A stretch of 64,000 nt of DNA. Origin: Bifidobacterium sp. ESL0769 (GTDB lineage: Bacteria > Actinomycetota > Actinomycetes > Actinomycetales > Bifidobacteriaceae). The notes under the pieces are model-generated. The model searched no databases, was not told the origin of the DNA, and saw only the letters and a list, made by a program, of their open reading frames with translations. Position 1 is the first letter of the stretch. Every line of letters starts with the position of its first letter. The position numbers were made by a program, and so were the translations under genes. The stretch is from the NCBI RefSeq assembly GCF_029395495.1, contig NZ_CP113918.1, forward strand, positions 2,356,001 through 2,420,000, given 5' to 3'. Below are positions 8,193-17,307 of the stretch, one piece after another.

Positions 8193-10979
8193 ATGCGGAA
8201 TTCGAAGTTGAACAGTCCGGCGCGACTTCTGACTGGTATAACAGCAGCCGTTGCCGCAATGGCATTAACGTTGTCGCCTGCAATAGCCATGGCCGACACT
8301 CCAACCACATCTGCGCCGAAAGAACCGGCAGCGGGCCAAAGTGCCACGCAAAAGCCGGCCCCCGGCCAGCAAACCCTGCGGCAGGAGCCCACGACGCCAG
8401 AAACGCGGACGTCTGCACCTGCAGCACCAGCCGCGCCAAGCGCTCAGGGTGAGACGCCCTACGCCTGCACCGAGGGCACAAGCACCTTCAAAGACTGCTT
8501 CCCCGACGCAGCTTTCCGCGCCTACCTGGCCAGGGCGTATCCATTCGACAGCAACTCGTCGAACAGCAATAATCCAGGCAATAAATTCGATAACTCTGTC
8601 GTAACGGCGGCTTGGGCCGGCAGAGTGAACAAGATCGACGGCAGTGGCCTCGGCGCGTACGGACTCGGCGGAGCAACCCAGATCAGCGACATCCGTGGCA
8701 TCCAGCTGTTCACCAACCTTCGTACATTCACCGCCGCAAGCCGCGTAGACCATGGGTTCTCGGCCGTTACCGACTACTCCCCCATGTCGCACCTGGCCAA
8801 TCTCACCACGGTCAATCTCGCCTATATCGGCAATAACGTTCCTGGTGACGTCAACAACGCCAAGCTTTCGACCTGGACTTCAGCAAACATGCCTGCTCTG
8901 ACTTCGCTGAACCTCGAGGAATCCTCCTTCTGGGACGCCTCCCAGCTCGCAGGCCTTTCAAATCTCACCAGCCTCAATCTCAACAGGAATCTGTTCGGCA
9001 GGAGCGGCGCCACCGCCGGAGCCCCCGACGACAAGGGCGCGTTCAGGAACTTCAACACGATGTTCCCGAACCTGCAGCAACTCGACGTCGGCAATGACGA
9101 AGCGCTGCACGAAGACACCAATTTCGATGTACTGACGCTTTTGCCGCATCTGACCGACCTCGACGCGAGCGGTATCGGCATCGGTATCCACGGCAAGATC
9201 CCCGCAGGTATTGCACACATGACGCAACTTCACATTCTCAAGATGCATGATGACCGGCTCAGTGACGTGACAAGCCTTGCAGGTCTTACCAACCTGACCA
9301 CACTCGATCTGGGCTGGAACGGCCTCGATGACATCAGCCCGCTTTCCACGCTGACGAACCTCACCAAGCTGGACGCCAATGACCAGCAGATGAAAACCGG
9401 CGATTACGTCGCGAATCCGGACGTGACCATTCCTTCCGGAACCGTCGCCAACACCCGCCAGTCCCCGTCCATCACGTTCGGCAGGTCGGCGTGCTTCTAT
9501 TACAAGAACGAAACGAAGCCGGCTTGCCTCGACCCGGGCAGCGTGTCCATCAGCGGCGACTCGGTCAAGCTGACCGACCCCCATGTGGATGTCCCTAGCG
9601 ATTTACCTGCTTCCGAGCTCGGCAACGTAGTAAACAACCAGCTGCGCGACGGCCTTGTCGCCATCCCCTTCTCGGCACCCATCACTGATGCCAGTGGCCG
9701 GTTAATCGGCAATTTCAATGGGCTTTTCGCTCCCATAGTGCGCGCGCCACGAGTGGTGATTGACATGCGCGGTGGCACACTCGATGGAAATCCCAACCCC
9801 CCAGCCAGGCAGATGGTCTACGGCAGTTCGTTGAAGGGTATGCACGATGGTATGCGTAACGGCGACACCTTCCGAGGCTGGAGAGCCTGCATCACCGGAA
9901 CCAGTAATCAAAGCTCCACCCACTGCACTTTCAACAATGCGCCGAAATTCTATCTCGATACTGACCTGATTACTGATGACATGACAATCTATGCCTTCTG
10001 GCAAAGCGATAACGAACATGACGTCATATTCAACCCCGGTGGCAACCAAGCCACATGGACCGTTAGCGTACCTGTCGGCACCACTCTCGAAAGGCCGGTG
10101 AGGCAGCCAAGAAATCCAGGCCATGCTTTCTTGGGATGGTACACGAATCCTAGTGGAGGAGAGTTATACGAGTTCGGACACGAGATTGACCATAACTTCA
10201 GCCTTTATGCTCATTGGGGGCCGGACGGTTCTGCACCCGAGAACCTCGCAACGAAATATATGGTCTACTTCGACCATCGCAACGGTCAGCCTGGCACGCA
10301 GGAAAACGTTCCAGCCGGCAACACGGTCAAACAGCCGTCTACCCCGGTAAGGGCAGGCTTCGATTTCAAGGGCTGGTCCACCACGCCAGACGAAGGTACC
10401 GCCTATAACTTCGAAAACTCCGTCAACTCGGACTTGGTGCTCTACGCCCTGTGGACGCCAAAGAGCTCCAGCTCGGCACAGGTCACCACACCGGCGCCCT
10501 CCTCCCCTTCAAGCCAGATTGTCAACCGCTATGTGACCATTCAGAACTACGCTGCTAACAACGCAGGCAATGCACGCGCTGCGAACGCCGGTAACGCAAT
10601 CGGCAGCGGCAAGGACACGATGGCGCCCAATGGCAACGGCTTCAACTTCCTGCGTAGCAACGGAAGCGCGAACGATTCAAAGAAACAGACGACACCGGGC
10701 AGGCAAGGTGGCCAGAAGGTCTGCAAGGCCAACACCATCAGCACGACGACCCCGTCCTCCATGCGCAACGACGGTACATTCGGCAGCGTCCAGTCCATCG
10801 CCGATTACGACGCACAGTGCGTGGCAACCGCGCCGGCTGCCGCTGGGGTTGAGCATCACTCGAATCTCGGCTGGCTCTGGTTGCTGCTCCTCGTGTTCCT
10901 GCTTCTGCCGCTGCTGCTCTTCTCCCGTGACCACTTGCCGAATATCGGCCAGCACAAGTCTGCAGAGATCTACAAGTAA
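8193..10979 (+). CDS. Leucine-rich-repeat (internalin-like) surface protein, C-terminal membrane anchor without LPXTG
   Basis: A 928-residue exported protein. The signal peptide is residues 1-32, ending AIAMA. A Pro/Ala/Thr-rich stretch leads to a Cys-containing cap (YACTEGT...KDCFPD), then leucine-rich repeats (about 165-400) with units like LTNLTTLDLGWNGLDDISPL. Next come three InlB/Listeria-Bacteroides-type repeats (about 515-755), each with an FxGW motif and ending LYAxW. The tail has a hydrophobic segment (LGWLWLLLLVFLLLPLLLF, about 890-911) and about 17 more residues, but no LPXTG-like motif before it, so it is probably a tail-anchored rather than sortase-linked protein. It shares cap and domain order with the LRR protein at 33834-36764. 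Role inferred: protein-protein adhesion at the surface. Confidence 0.85.
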   Translation: MRNSKLNSPARLLTGITAAVAAMALTLSPAIAMADTPTTSAPKEPAAGQSATQKPAPGQQTLRQEPTTPETRTSAPAAPAAPSAQGETPYACTEGTSTFKDCFPDAAFRAYLARAYPFDSNSSNSNNPGNKFDNSVVTAAWAGRVNKIDGSGLGAYGLGGATQISDIRGIQLFTNLRTFTAASRVDHGFSAVTDYSPMSHLANLTTVNLAYIGNNVPGDVNNAKLSTWTSANMPALTSLNLEESSFWDASQLAGLSNLTSLNLNRNLFGRSGATAGAPDDKGAFRNFNTMFPNLQQLDVGNDEALHEDTNFDVLTLLPHLTDLDASGIGIGIHGKIPAGIAHMTQLHILKMHDDRLSDVTSLAGLTNLTTLDLGWNGLDDISPLSTLTNLTKLDANDQQMKTGDYVANPDVTIPSGTVANTRQSPSITFGRSACFYYKNETKPACLDPGSVSISGDSVKLTDPHVDVPSDLPASELGNVVNNQLRDGLVAIPFSAPITDASGRLIGNFNGLFAPIVRAPRVVIDMRGGTLDGNPNPPARQMVYGSSLKGMHDGMRNGDTFRGWRACITGTSNQSSTHCTFNNAPKFYLDTDLITDDMTIYAFWQSDNEHDVIFNPGGNQATWTVSVPVGTTLERPVRQPRNPGHAFLGWYTNPSGGELYEFGHEIDHNFSLYAHWGPDGSAPENLATKYMVYFDHRNGQPGTQENVPAGNTVKQPSTPVRAGFDFKGWSTTPDEGTAYNFENSVNSDLVLYALWTPKSSSSAQVTTPAPSSPSSQIVNRYVTIQNYAANNAGNARAANAGNAIGSGKDTMAPNGNGFNFLRSNGSANDSKKQTTPGRQGGQKVCKANTISTTTPSSMRNDGTFGSVQSIADYDAQCVATAPAAAGVEHHSNLGWLWLLLLVFLLLPLLLFSRDHLPNIGQHKSAEIYK

Positions 10980-11017
10980 GCCCTGCAGGCGCTGAAACTA
11001 GCGACTGCTCACCGAAA

Positions 11018-11055
11018 TTGACGCCCTCCGACCTTTACGGGTTGGAGGGCGTCAA
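11018..11055. terminator. Perfect 12-bp inverted repeat after the LRR gene
   Basis: TTGACGCCCTCC at 11018-11029 pairs perfectly with GGAGGGCGTCAA at 11044-11055 around a 14-base loop. It lies 40 bases past the LRR stop codon. There is no T-tract on the plus strand; on the minus strand the stem is followed by TTTC. Best read as a transcription end signal, possibly for both strands. Confidence 0.6.
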
Positions 11056-11178
11056 TGCGTTTCGGACCTTTGCAGCCGTGCCTTTTGCGAATTTCGAATG
11101 TCGTGCTTTCCGCCAGTTTCTGGCCATTTCATTTCGGAGCGCTTCAGCAGCTTTACGTTTGATGAGTCTTGAGGCCAT
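11035..11178 (-). CDS. Candidate small basic protein (47 residues)
   Basis: A short minus-strand frame beginning MASRLIKRKAAEALR and ending ALTPSNP. It is rich in Lys, Arg and Ala, with two Trp/Asn-Trp-Arg-type positions and no rare-codon clusters, so it reads more like coding than random sequence. An in-frame GTG at 11200-11202 would add eight residues. The nearest purine-rich box (AAGGAAG) suits neither start perfectly. The stop codon falls inside the loop of the 11018-11055 hairpin, which could serve as its terminator. No family recognised; it may be a gene remnant or chance frame. Confidence 0.3.
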   Translation of the reverse strand: MASRLIKRKAAEALRNEMARNWRKARHSKFAKGTAAKVRNALTPSNP

Positions 11179-11794
11179 CAGGGGACTTACTTCCTTCCCC
11201 ACTCATGTTGCCCCATTGTTTACTTCGATCGCCTCCAGGCTTTACACCGTTGTATAGCCCCGCACAACCTTGTTCAAGAGCTTTGCTAACAACAACTTTC
11301 CACGAAAAGATATATATAACAGTTTGTTTTCAGAGAACCGCTCCAGAGCAATACCGACCCCAGCTATATCGTTCCTCTGCTATCGTTCCATCTACCAAAA
11401 AGCCGCGTAGCCCGCCTTCACGCATAGATCTATAGACTTGTTAAGCTCAGTAGATAAGTCCTTATATATAGTCCTTTATGTGCGTCTGAGACGTTAGTTT
11501 ATGACACAGTATGTTATAAAACATCATAGATGACAGATCAACCTGTCTATCTGCTTCATCACCATTGAATCTTCGATCACCCAGGTCCACATCGACCTAA
11601 ACACACAACAGCAAGGACCCACCAGACTTATAGCCGCGCCCCTATGGGCCCCACACAACCAACGCAACAAATAAGGACGGCCACCCTGCTTGTGCAGAGT
11701 AACCGTCCTTATTATTGAACCTTCTTGCTGTTACCAGATAGCTATCAGACCGCTACCACATAGCGACTAGCTGATGCCATCTGGCCACAAGCCA
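11179..11794. other. Intergenic stretch with no convincing gene
   Basis: About 600 bases between the LRR protein and the pilus cluster. The centre (about 11260-11560) is AT-rich with several TATATA runs. Nothing on either strand reads as protein. The only clear structure is the hairpin at 11670-11716. Confidence 0.5.
11670..11716 (-). terminator. Terminator of the pilus-associated gene cluster
   Basis: AATAAGGACGG (11670-11680) pairs perfectly with CCGTCCTTATT (11703-11713), about 80 bases past the stop of the LPITG protein. The stem ends are A/T-rich on both sides, so it can work in either direction. Confidence 0.75.
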
Positions 11795-14700
11795 TTAGAT
11801 CGTGTGCCTCGGGCCACTGTTGGAAATGCTGTGACGACCAGCCGACGCGCTTTGCAGCTGCGCATTCTTCTTGTAGCGACGGTAGACGAAATCAGCCGTT
11901 GCAAGCACAGCAATCGCCAGCAGCAACCACAGTAACCAGGAACCGGTTATCGGCAGCTGCCGAACCATCGGTGCGAGCGGAACCTTGGCCTTTACAATAG
12001 CAGATTCATTGGTGGCTTGGTCGGTGGCAAAGGCCCTTACGATGCCGCTGTGAACGTCCGAAGGCGGAACCAGCGACCAATTGCCGGCAGCATCAGCCGT
12101 GGTCTCGGAGGTCTTGCAATCGCCAGCCGCTCCGGCCGTGGGATCACCAGTCACCGGAATCCGGCAGGTACCGGACGTATCGCTCGAATCCCAAATCACC
12201 GTCACCTTGGTACCGGTGAGGTCGGTGTGCGAATCACGGGCCGTCAGCTTGCCGCTTACCTTGCGGTAAGTGGTCGTGTCAAAGGTCAGCGCAGGGGAAG
12301 TAACATCGACGGACCAATCCTTCGGGCCGGCGGTTGCCTGACCCTGAGTACTGGTGAGCACGGCTTCAAAGGTATAGGTATCACCCTTCGCCACGTTTGC
12401 CGGAACCTTGAAGTTGGAAATCGGGATATCCACGCTCCAGGGAGTGTCGCCAGGTGACACCACCGAAATGGGTGCGCCAATCTTGGTGGTGTCCGCAACG
12501 ATGTCGCCGGAGGTGGATGCCGAAGGATCCTTGAACTTCATGTATAGCTGGACGCTCGCGGTGCCATAACCAACGGTCTTCGCGGTGCCGCTGACCTTGA
12601 CCTTGGCATTGTCGCCATCGGTAAGCTCGCCGTTCGCTTCCTTCTTGGTGTGAGGAATATCGATGCCATCGACGGAAACCGCCGGCGACTCGAGACCTGA
12701 CTTGTAGGTGAAGTTGTCATATACCGTGTCGACGGTCCAACCCTTGTCAATCAGCGATTGCGCGTTAGACTGGTCGGTGGCGGCCATGTTGGTGCTGACG
12801 CCCTTGGCATCATTCGCCTGATCAATCAGCGGATTGTAGACATCCTTCAACGCCTGGGTTGCGGAGCACGACGCCGCGGCAGGGTTGCCGGACGAAGTCG
12901 TCGAGACAGGCCAAGTGACCAACTTGTAGTAACCGTCAAATTCAGGCTGGTCTGCCTTCACCTTGCCGAAATCAATCGACCCATCCTGATTCTGGGCAGC
13001 CGCAAGGCTTCCATCGGCGTTCCTGGCCATCAATCCACCGGGTTCGTTGAGCTTCGCGTTCGGAGCCCACAGCGGAATAATGGTACCGTCGGCAGCCTGA
13101 TTCGTGGATTGCGCCTGAGGCGTCAGCGACGTCACTGGCTTCCAATCGCGTCCGTTGACAAGCCCGAACCACTGGAAGTAATACTTCGTGACCTTGCTGC
13201 AGACATTACTGTTGGCCCTGCCGAGATCCGGGTTGACCCAACGCAGGAAGAACGAATCCTTCGGAGCCGTCTGCGTGACATTGTCCGGGGACTTGTTCTG
13301 CCCGTAATTCGGCAGGCCGGAATAGGCAGGTGCACCGGTATCGGTTATCAGACCCCAGTTGGCCTGGCCATTGCTCCACAGGTGTGGGTGCGTCTCATCG
13401 TAACCGACGAAGGCGAACGGGCCATCGCATTGGCTGGAATCGTTCCTTCCGTTGCATCCCCTGCGATAGGTGCGCAACGGGTAGTTCTTGGAGCTGACTT
13501 CGACCTGAGCACCGTCATTGCCCGTGGACTTATTGCGTGTCTTCGCGTAAATATACAGGGGCTGAGGGGTGCCGCCAAGTCGGTTGGATGTTCCCCAATC
13601 GCCACTATTCGGATAATCGACATCGGCTTCGACCGAAACCGTCAGGTAATCGTAGGCACCTTTCGTCGTTACGTCACGGATGGTGTAGTAGTTGAACTCG
13701 CCGTCGCCGACGTCCCTCGCCCACCAATAGGCGGCGATGGACTGGGCGGTCTTGGTGTTCTGGGCCTGGTTGTCGCTCTTCCACGTATTGAGGTAGTGAA
13801 GCGGCCTCTGCGTGCCGGCACCGTTATAGCTATAGCTCAGCTTCAACCCGCAGTTATCCTGCTTGTCAATGCCTTGCACAACGCCGTCAACAGTCCAGAG
13901 CATCGTGCCCTTATCCCAGTAATTCGTCATGGCCGTGCAGCCAGGATCGACGTCTCCATGCGCTACACGCAGTACGAAGTCGGCGCGCAACTCGTCGTCA
14001 TCTGCACTGACCTTGTTGTTGTAGCCAAGCATCTTTTCGATTTTCGGAGTATGTGCCGGGTCGTTGGCCGCAGGCACGATTCCGCCGGAAGTATCAGCCG
14101 GATTCGTGGGAGTGGTGGCGACCGGAGTGGTCGGGTTGAAGCCCTTGTAGTCATAGCCTTCGTAAGCCGTGTCGACGGTCCAGCCGAGGTTCATCAGGTA
14201 CTGGGCGTTGTCAGGATGGTTGTCGGCCATGTCTTGGGTGACACCAAGGTTCTCGTTGCCGCCGCCGTAAAGCGGGTTGTAGACCTCGCGCATGCTCAGT
14301 CCGTTCGGGCCTTGCTTTTTAGTGGAAAGGCAGGAGGAGATATTGCCGCTGCCGTCACCGCTGGTAGGCCAAGTGACGAGCTTGAAGTAGCCGTCAAGAC
14401 CTTGGTCCGCCTTGGCTTTGGCGAAGTTGATGGAACCGTCCGCGTTTTGGGCAGGACCATCACCCATGATCGTACGGTCCGCGTTGTCGCCATCCGGATC
14501 GTTGTACGAAGCGTAATTCTGGTCTGAACCGCTCCTGAACTGGCCGGTATTCGGATCGTACTTATAGCTGTTGGGAGAAGTGCCGGGGTTCGTTGGATTC
14601 TGACCGTTCGAGGCTAGCGCGTGCGAGGTGATGGAGGTCGCGGGCACCCACTTGCCGTCCTTGAGGCCGAACCATTCGTAATAGAAGCTGGCGGTATAGG

Positions 14701-16006
14701 CGCAAGGATCATTGTTTGGCCCGGGGTTGTTCCACATCGTAAAGAACGATTGCTTCGGAGCCGTGCCCGCAGGGGTCTTATTGACAAAATCCTGCCCGTT
14801 GAAACCGTTGTCGGGACGCAGGCCCCAATTGGCTTGGCCTCTGGTCCAGAGCTTCGCGGTATCGTCGTAGCCGACGTAGGCGATGGGCCCGGAACAACTG
14901 CCGCCAGGGCAACCGGTGTTGTAAAGGTATACCGGATAATCCGCAGCGATATTCGTCACGTGTGCAGTGTCTTGAACAAGCGCCTGCGTATTCGTATAGC
15001 ATCCGTTGTTGAGACTGTTGGAGCACCAGCCGAGATCGACGGCCTTCTTCGGGTTCACCACGGCGTAGACGCCACGCGCATACTTAAGGCCACCGAGCTG
15101 GTTGGAACCGCTGGGGTTATCCGGGTAGTCCTGGTCGCCTTCCAAGGAGATGGTCAGATAATCATACTTGCCATCGTCCGAGGTCTTGAGATTCTCGATG
15201 GTGAAATACTCATCGACGTTCCAGGCCCATTCGGTAGCCGCGGCCTTGTAGTCGGAAGGCTTGGAACTGGCATTGCCGAACTGCGTGTTCATATAGGAAA
15301 GACGCCGAAGGCTGGAAGCGTTGTGGTTACCGTCAAAGCTGTAAGTGTAGAAGAACTGGAGTCCGCACTGACCGGTGCCGTCACGACCCGCGTTTTTGGC
15401 GGTGTTCCTGTTGTTGGCATTGTTATACGGCTTTGCCAGCGGTACGCAATCGGGTCTGACATCGCCATGGCCGACACGTAACACGAAGTCCATACGCAGC
15501 TCGTCGGTGACACTGTCGACGCGATCGTTGTCGCTCAGCATGGCCTGCAGCTGCGGCTTATGAACATCGTCATCGCCTTGCGGGCCTACGCCGGAGTCCT
15601 GCGGGGTCACAGCCTTGTTGCTACTGTCGCCCTTAGTGCCCGACGTGCCCGGCTGAGGCGCAGCTTCATTGCCTGCGGCGCCTTGCGAACCGACAGATCC
15701 CTGATTAGTCGCGCCTGCGCTACTGCCGCCACCCAACGTCTGCGAAGGGTTCTGCGGGTTCACACTGTTCGACTGCCCTGATTGGCCGGAACTCTGATTG
15801 CCGTTGATCTGAGCGGAGCCTTGGTCCGTGCTCGCCTGAACGCTTGACTGCGCCTGAGCGTTGTTCTCGCCTGACTGGGGCTGCACGGTGTCAGCCGTCG
15901 TAATCATCGGGACAACCATCAGCACCGCAGTCAAGGCAACACCCGCTACAAGAAGCAGGCGACGACCACCACGCGGAGACCGATTTCCTTGGTCTGACTT
16001 GTTCAT
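11795..16006 (-). CDS. Large LPITG-anchored protein with duplicated ~500-residue module; candidate pilus tip or accessory adhesin
   Basis: A 1403-residue exported protein starting at ATG after GAGGATGAGGCAAC. The signal peptide core is RLLLVAGVALTAVLMVVPM. A Gln/Ser/Asn-rich linker (about 35-140) leads to two homologous modules. The first begins near residue 155 with DELRMDFVLRVGHGDV, the second near 657 with DELRADFVLRVAHGDV. Both contain QANWGL, a KxSFF-W-NP stretch and a (Y/F)xWFGL motif, so they arose by internal duplication. An Ig-like region follows, then LPITG (about 1350), a hydrophobic helix and a basic tail. It is the last gene after the pilin and sortase, which suggests it is incorporated into or displayed with the pilus; whether it is the tip protein is inference. 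Confidence 0.85.
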   Translation of the reverse strand: MNKSDQGNRSPRGGRRLLLVAGVALTAVLMVVPMITTADTVQPQSGENNAQAQSSVQASTDQGSAQINGNQSSGQSGQSNSVNPQNPSQTLGGGSSAGATNQGSVGSQGAAGNEAAPQPGTSGTKGDSSNKAVTPQDSGVGPQGDDDVHKPQLQAMLSDNDRVDSVTDELRMDFVLRVGHGDVRPDCVPLAKPYNNANNRNTAKNAGRDGTGQCGLQFFYTYSFDGNHNASSLRRLSYMNTQFGNASSKPSDYKAAATEWAWNVDEYFTIENLKTSDDGKYDYLTISLEGDQDYPDNPSGSNQLGGLKYARGVYAVVNPKKAVDLGWCSNSLNNGCYTNTQALVQDTAHVTNIAADYPVYLYNTGCPGGSCSGPIAYVGYDDTAKLWTRGQANWGLRPDNGFNGQDFVNKTPAGTAPKQSFFTMWNNPGPNNDPCAYTASFYYEWFGLKDGKWVPATSITSHALASNGQNPTNPGTSPNSYKYDPNTGQFRSGSDQNYASYNDPDGDNADRTIMGDGPAQNADGSINFAKAKADQGLDGYFKLVTWPTSGDGSGNISSCLSTKKQGPNGLSMREVYNPLYGGGNENLGVTQDMADNHPDNAQYLMNLGWTVDTAYEGYDYKGFNPTTPVATTPTNPADTSGGIVPAANDPAHTPKIEKMLGYNNKVSADDDELRADFVLRVAHGDVDPGCTAMTNYWDKGTMLWTVDGVVQGIDKQDNCGLKLSYSYNGAGTQRPLHYLNTWKSDNQAQNTKTAQSIAAYWWARDVGDGEFNYYTIRDVTTKGAYDYLTVSVEADVDYPNSGDWGTSNRLGGTPQPLYIYAKTRNKSTGNDGAQVEVSSKNYPLRTYRRGCNGRNDSSQCDGPFAFVGYDETHPHLWSNGQANWGLITDTGAPAYSGLPNYGQNKSPDNVTQTAPKDSFFLRWVNPDLGRANSNVCSKVTKYYFQWFGLVNGRDWKPVTSLTPQAQSTNQAADGTIIPLWAPNAKLNEPGGLMARNADGSLAAAQNQDGSIDFGKVKADQPEFDGYYKLVTWPVSTTSSGNPAAASCSATQALKDVYNPLIDQANDAKGVSTNMAATDQSNAQSLIDKGWTVDTVYDNFTYKSGLESPAVSVDGIDIPHTKKEANGELTDGDNAKVKVSGTAKTVGYGTASVQLYMKFKDPSASTSGDIVADTTKIGAPISVVSPGDTPWSVDIPISNFKVPANVAKGDTYTFEAVLTSTQGQATAGPKDWSVDVTSPALTFDTTTYRKVSGKLTARDSHTDLTGTKVTVIWDSSDTSGTCRIPVTGDPTAGAAGDCKTSETTADAAGNWSLVPPSDVHSGIVRAFATDQATNESAIVKAKVPLAPMVRQLPITGSWLLWLLLAIAVLATADFVYRRYKKNAQLQSASAGRHSISNSGPRHTI

Positions 16007-16056
16007 GTTGCCTCATCCTCAATCGTTTGTTTTATGACTTAACATTGCAAAAATTT

Positions 16057-17076
16057 TCAAATAATATGTCGCCCGCCACCTTGGCTACGGAATGTTCCAT
16101 CCGAATGCCATGGCCATGGGTAGATACGATGGCGGTAATACCGTATCTGGAGCAACAACCCACCTAAAATAACCGCGATGACAAATGCCAAAACCCCTGG
16201 GAAGAGACCATCCCGCTGATGTTCCTCATCTGGTGAAACCGTGGTGCGCTCGGCCGTCAATATCAGGCGACTGGTGTTGATCCCGTACGGCGTACAGGTC
16301 ATCAACGTCACCAGGTCACGGCCAGGAACCACCCGGTACAAATGGGTATCGGACGGGTTAATGACATGGATGCCAACAACCCGATATGCCATCTTTTGTT
16401 TTAAAACGTTGAGAAAGAAGACATCACCCTTGTGCATCCTGTCGAGACGTGTAAACAGCAAAGCCGATGGAAGCCCGCGATGCCCTGAAAGCACCACATT
16501 CGTCGAGGCCCCTCCCACTGGAAGGCTCGTTCCCCGCAAATGCCCAACTCCCTTGGCAAGCACATTCTGTGACGTGCCGTGGTAGATTGGCAGGTTCACC
16601 GATATCTTGGGGATAGTTATGCTCCCCATGATGCCGTCTTCGACATTCAGCAACCGCTCGTACGTGCTGTTGCGCAGTATGGGCGGAACATAATCTTCAT
16701 TCTCTGCATCTTCGTCTTTGTCGCCGCTAGCCTTGCCACCCGAACCGAACGGATCACTTAACTCACCCAAATCGTTCTGCCCGGATTGAGCAATGGCTAC
16801 GTTATATTGCCGCGCCGCACTGATTTCACTGCTTATTCGCGCAGGCGACCAATCGTCGACCGTCCTAGCGACGGAATCCGTGACCTTCGCTTCCTGTTGC
16901 ATGTTGTATGTCTGTATCGCAGGAATCCACAACAGAGCTATCAGCAATGCCACTGCAAGCAGATTGTGGATGACGTGGATTGCCACGCCATAGAAATCGT
17001 GCTTTTGCGATGGGCCATCATGCTCGAAGAACGAATAGAAATCCGCATTAAGGGTTTCTTCAACGCTCTTCTCCAT
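16057..17076 (-). CDS. srtC: Class C (pilin-polymerising) sortase
   Basis: A transpeptidase of 339 residues that joins pilin subunits through their LPXTG motifs. It has an N-terminal membrane helix (LLAVALLIALLWIPA, about 37-55) and a second one near the C-terminus (PGVLAFVIAVILGGLLL), the layout of class C enzymes. The active site is readable: His in LSGHRG (about 197), Cys in TLMTCTP (about 258) and Arg in NTSRL (about 268). A DPF motif (in LSDPFGSG) upstream of the catalytic domain matches the 'lid' of pilin sortases, followed by an odd acidic insert (DKDEDAENED). The start is an ATG behind GAGGAG. It sits between the pilin gene and the LPITG protein gene, its likely substrates. Confidence 0.93.
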   Translation of the reverse strand: MEKSVEETLNADFYSFFEHDGPSQKHDFYGVAIHVIHNLLAVALLIALLWIPAIQTYNMQQEAKVTDSVARTVDDWSPARISSEISAARQYNVAIAQSGQNDLGELSDPFGSGGKASGDKDEDAENEDYVPPILRNSTYERLLNVEDGIMGSITIPKISVNLPIYHGTSQNVLAKGVGHLRGTSLPVGGASTNVVLSGHRGLPSALLFTRLDRMHKGDVFFLNVLKQKMAYRVVGIHVINPSDTHLYRVVPGRDLVTLMTCTPYGINTSRLILTAERTTVSPDEEHQRDGLFPGVLAFVIAVILGGLLLQIRYYRHRIYPWPWHSDGTFRSQGGGRHII

Positions 17077-17197
17077 GCCTGCACACTCCTCATGAACTCA
17101 ACCGATGCAAGGCCAACATAACAATTCTGCGGAAGGTTTAAGCCAAGTTTCCGACGTTTCGTCTAGTCGATCTTTGACGACAAAAAGTCTTTTTTAA

Positions 17198-17238
17198 AGG
17201 TTTCCGACGCAACGCCTTTCAACGAGCACCGGAAACCT
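17198..17238 (-). terminator. T-rich hairpin between pilin and sortase genes
   Basis: On the minus strand AGGTTTCCG (17230-17238 side) pairs with CGGAAACCT (17198-17206 side) and is followed by TTTAAAAAAGACTTTTTG. This is a good intrinsic terminator 70-110 bases past the pilin stop codon, and would make the pilin message more abundant than the sortase message. Confidence 0.65.
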
Positions 17239-17252
17239 TCGGAGATTGCACC

Positions 17253-17292
17253 TGGGGAGGAACTTGCTTACTGCTTAATTAGTCCCTCCCCA
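17253..17292 (-). terminator. First hairpin after the pilin gene
   Basis: TGGGGAGG (minus-strand copy at 17285-17292) pairs with CCTCCCCA (17253-17260) directly past the pilin stop. It stands in tandem with the stronger T-rich hairpin at 17198-17238. Confidence 0.5.
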
Positions 17293-17307
17293 AATGCGAT
17301 CTATGAA

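Noticed and set aside
12758-14527. 589-codon plus-strand open frame opposite the LPITG protein
   Set aside because: Antisense shadow of a high-GC gene; composition unlike a real protein and no binding site.
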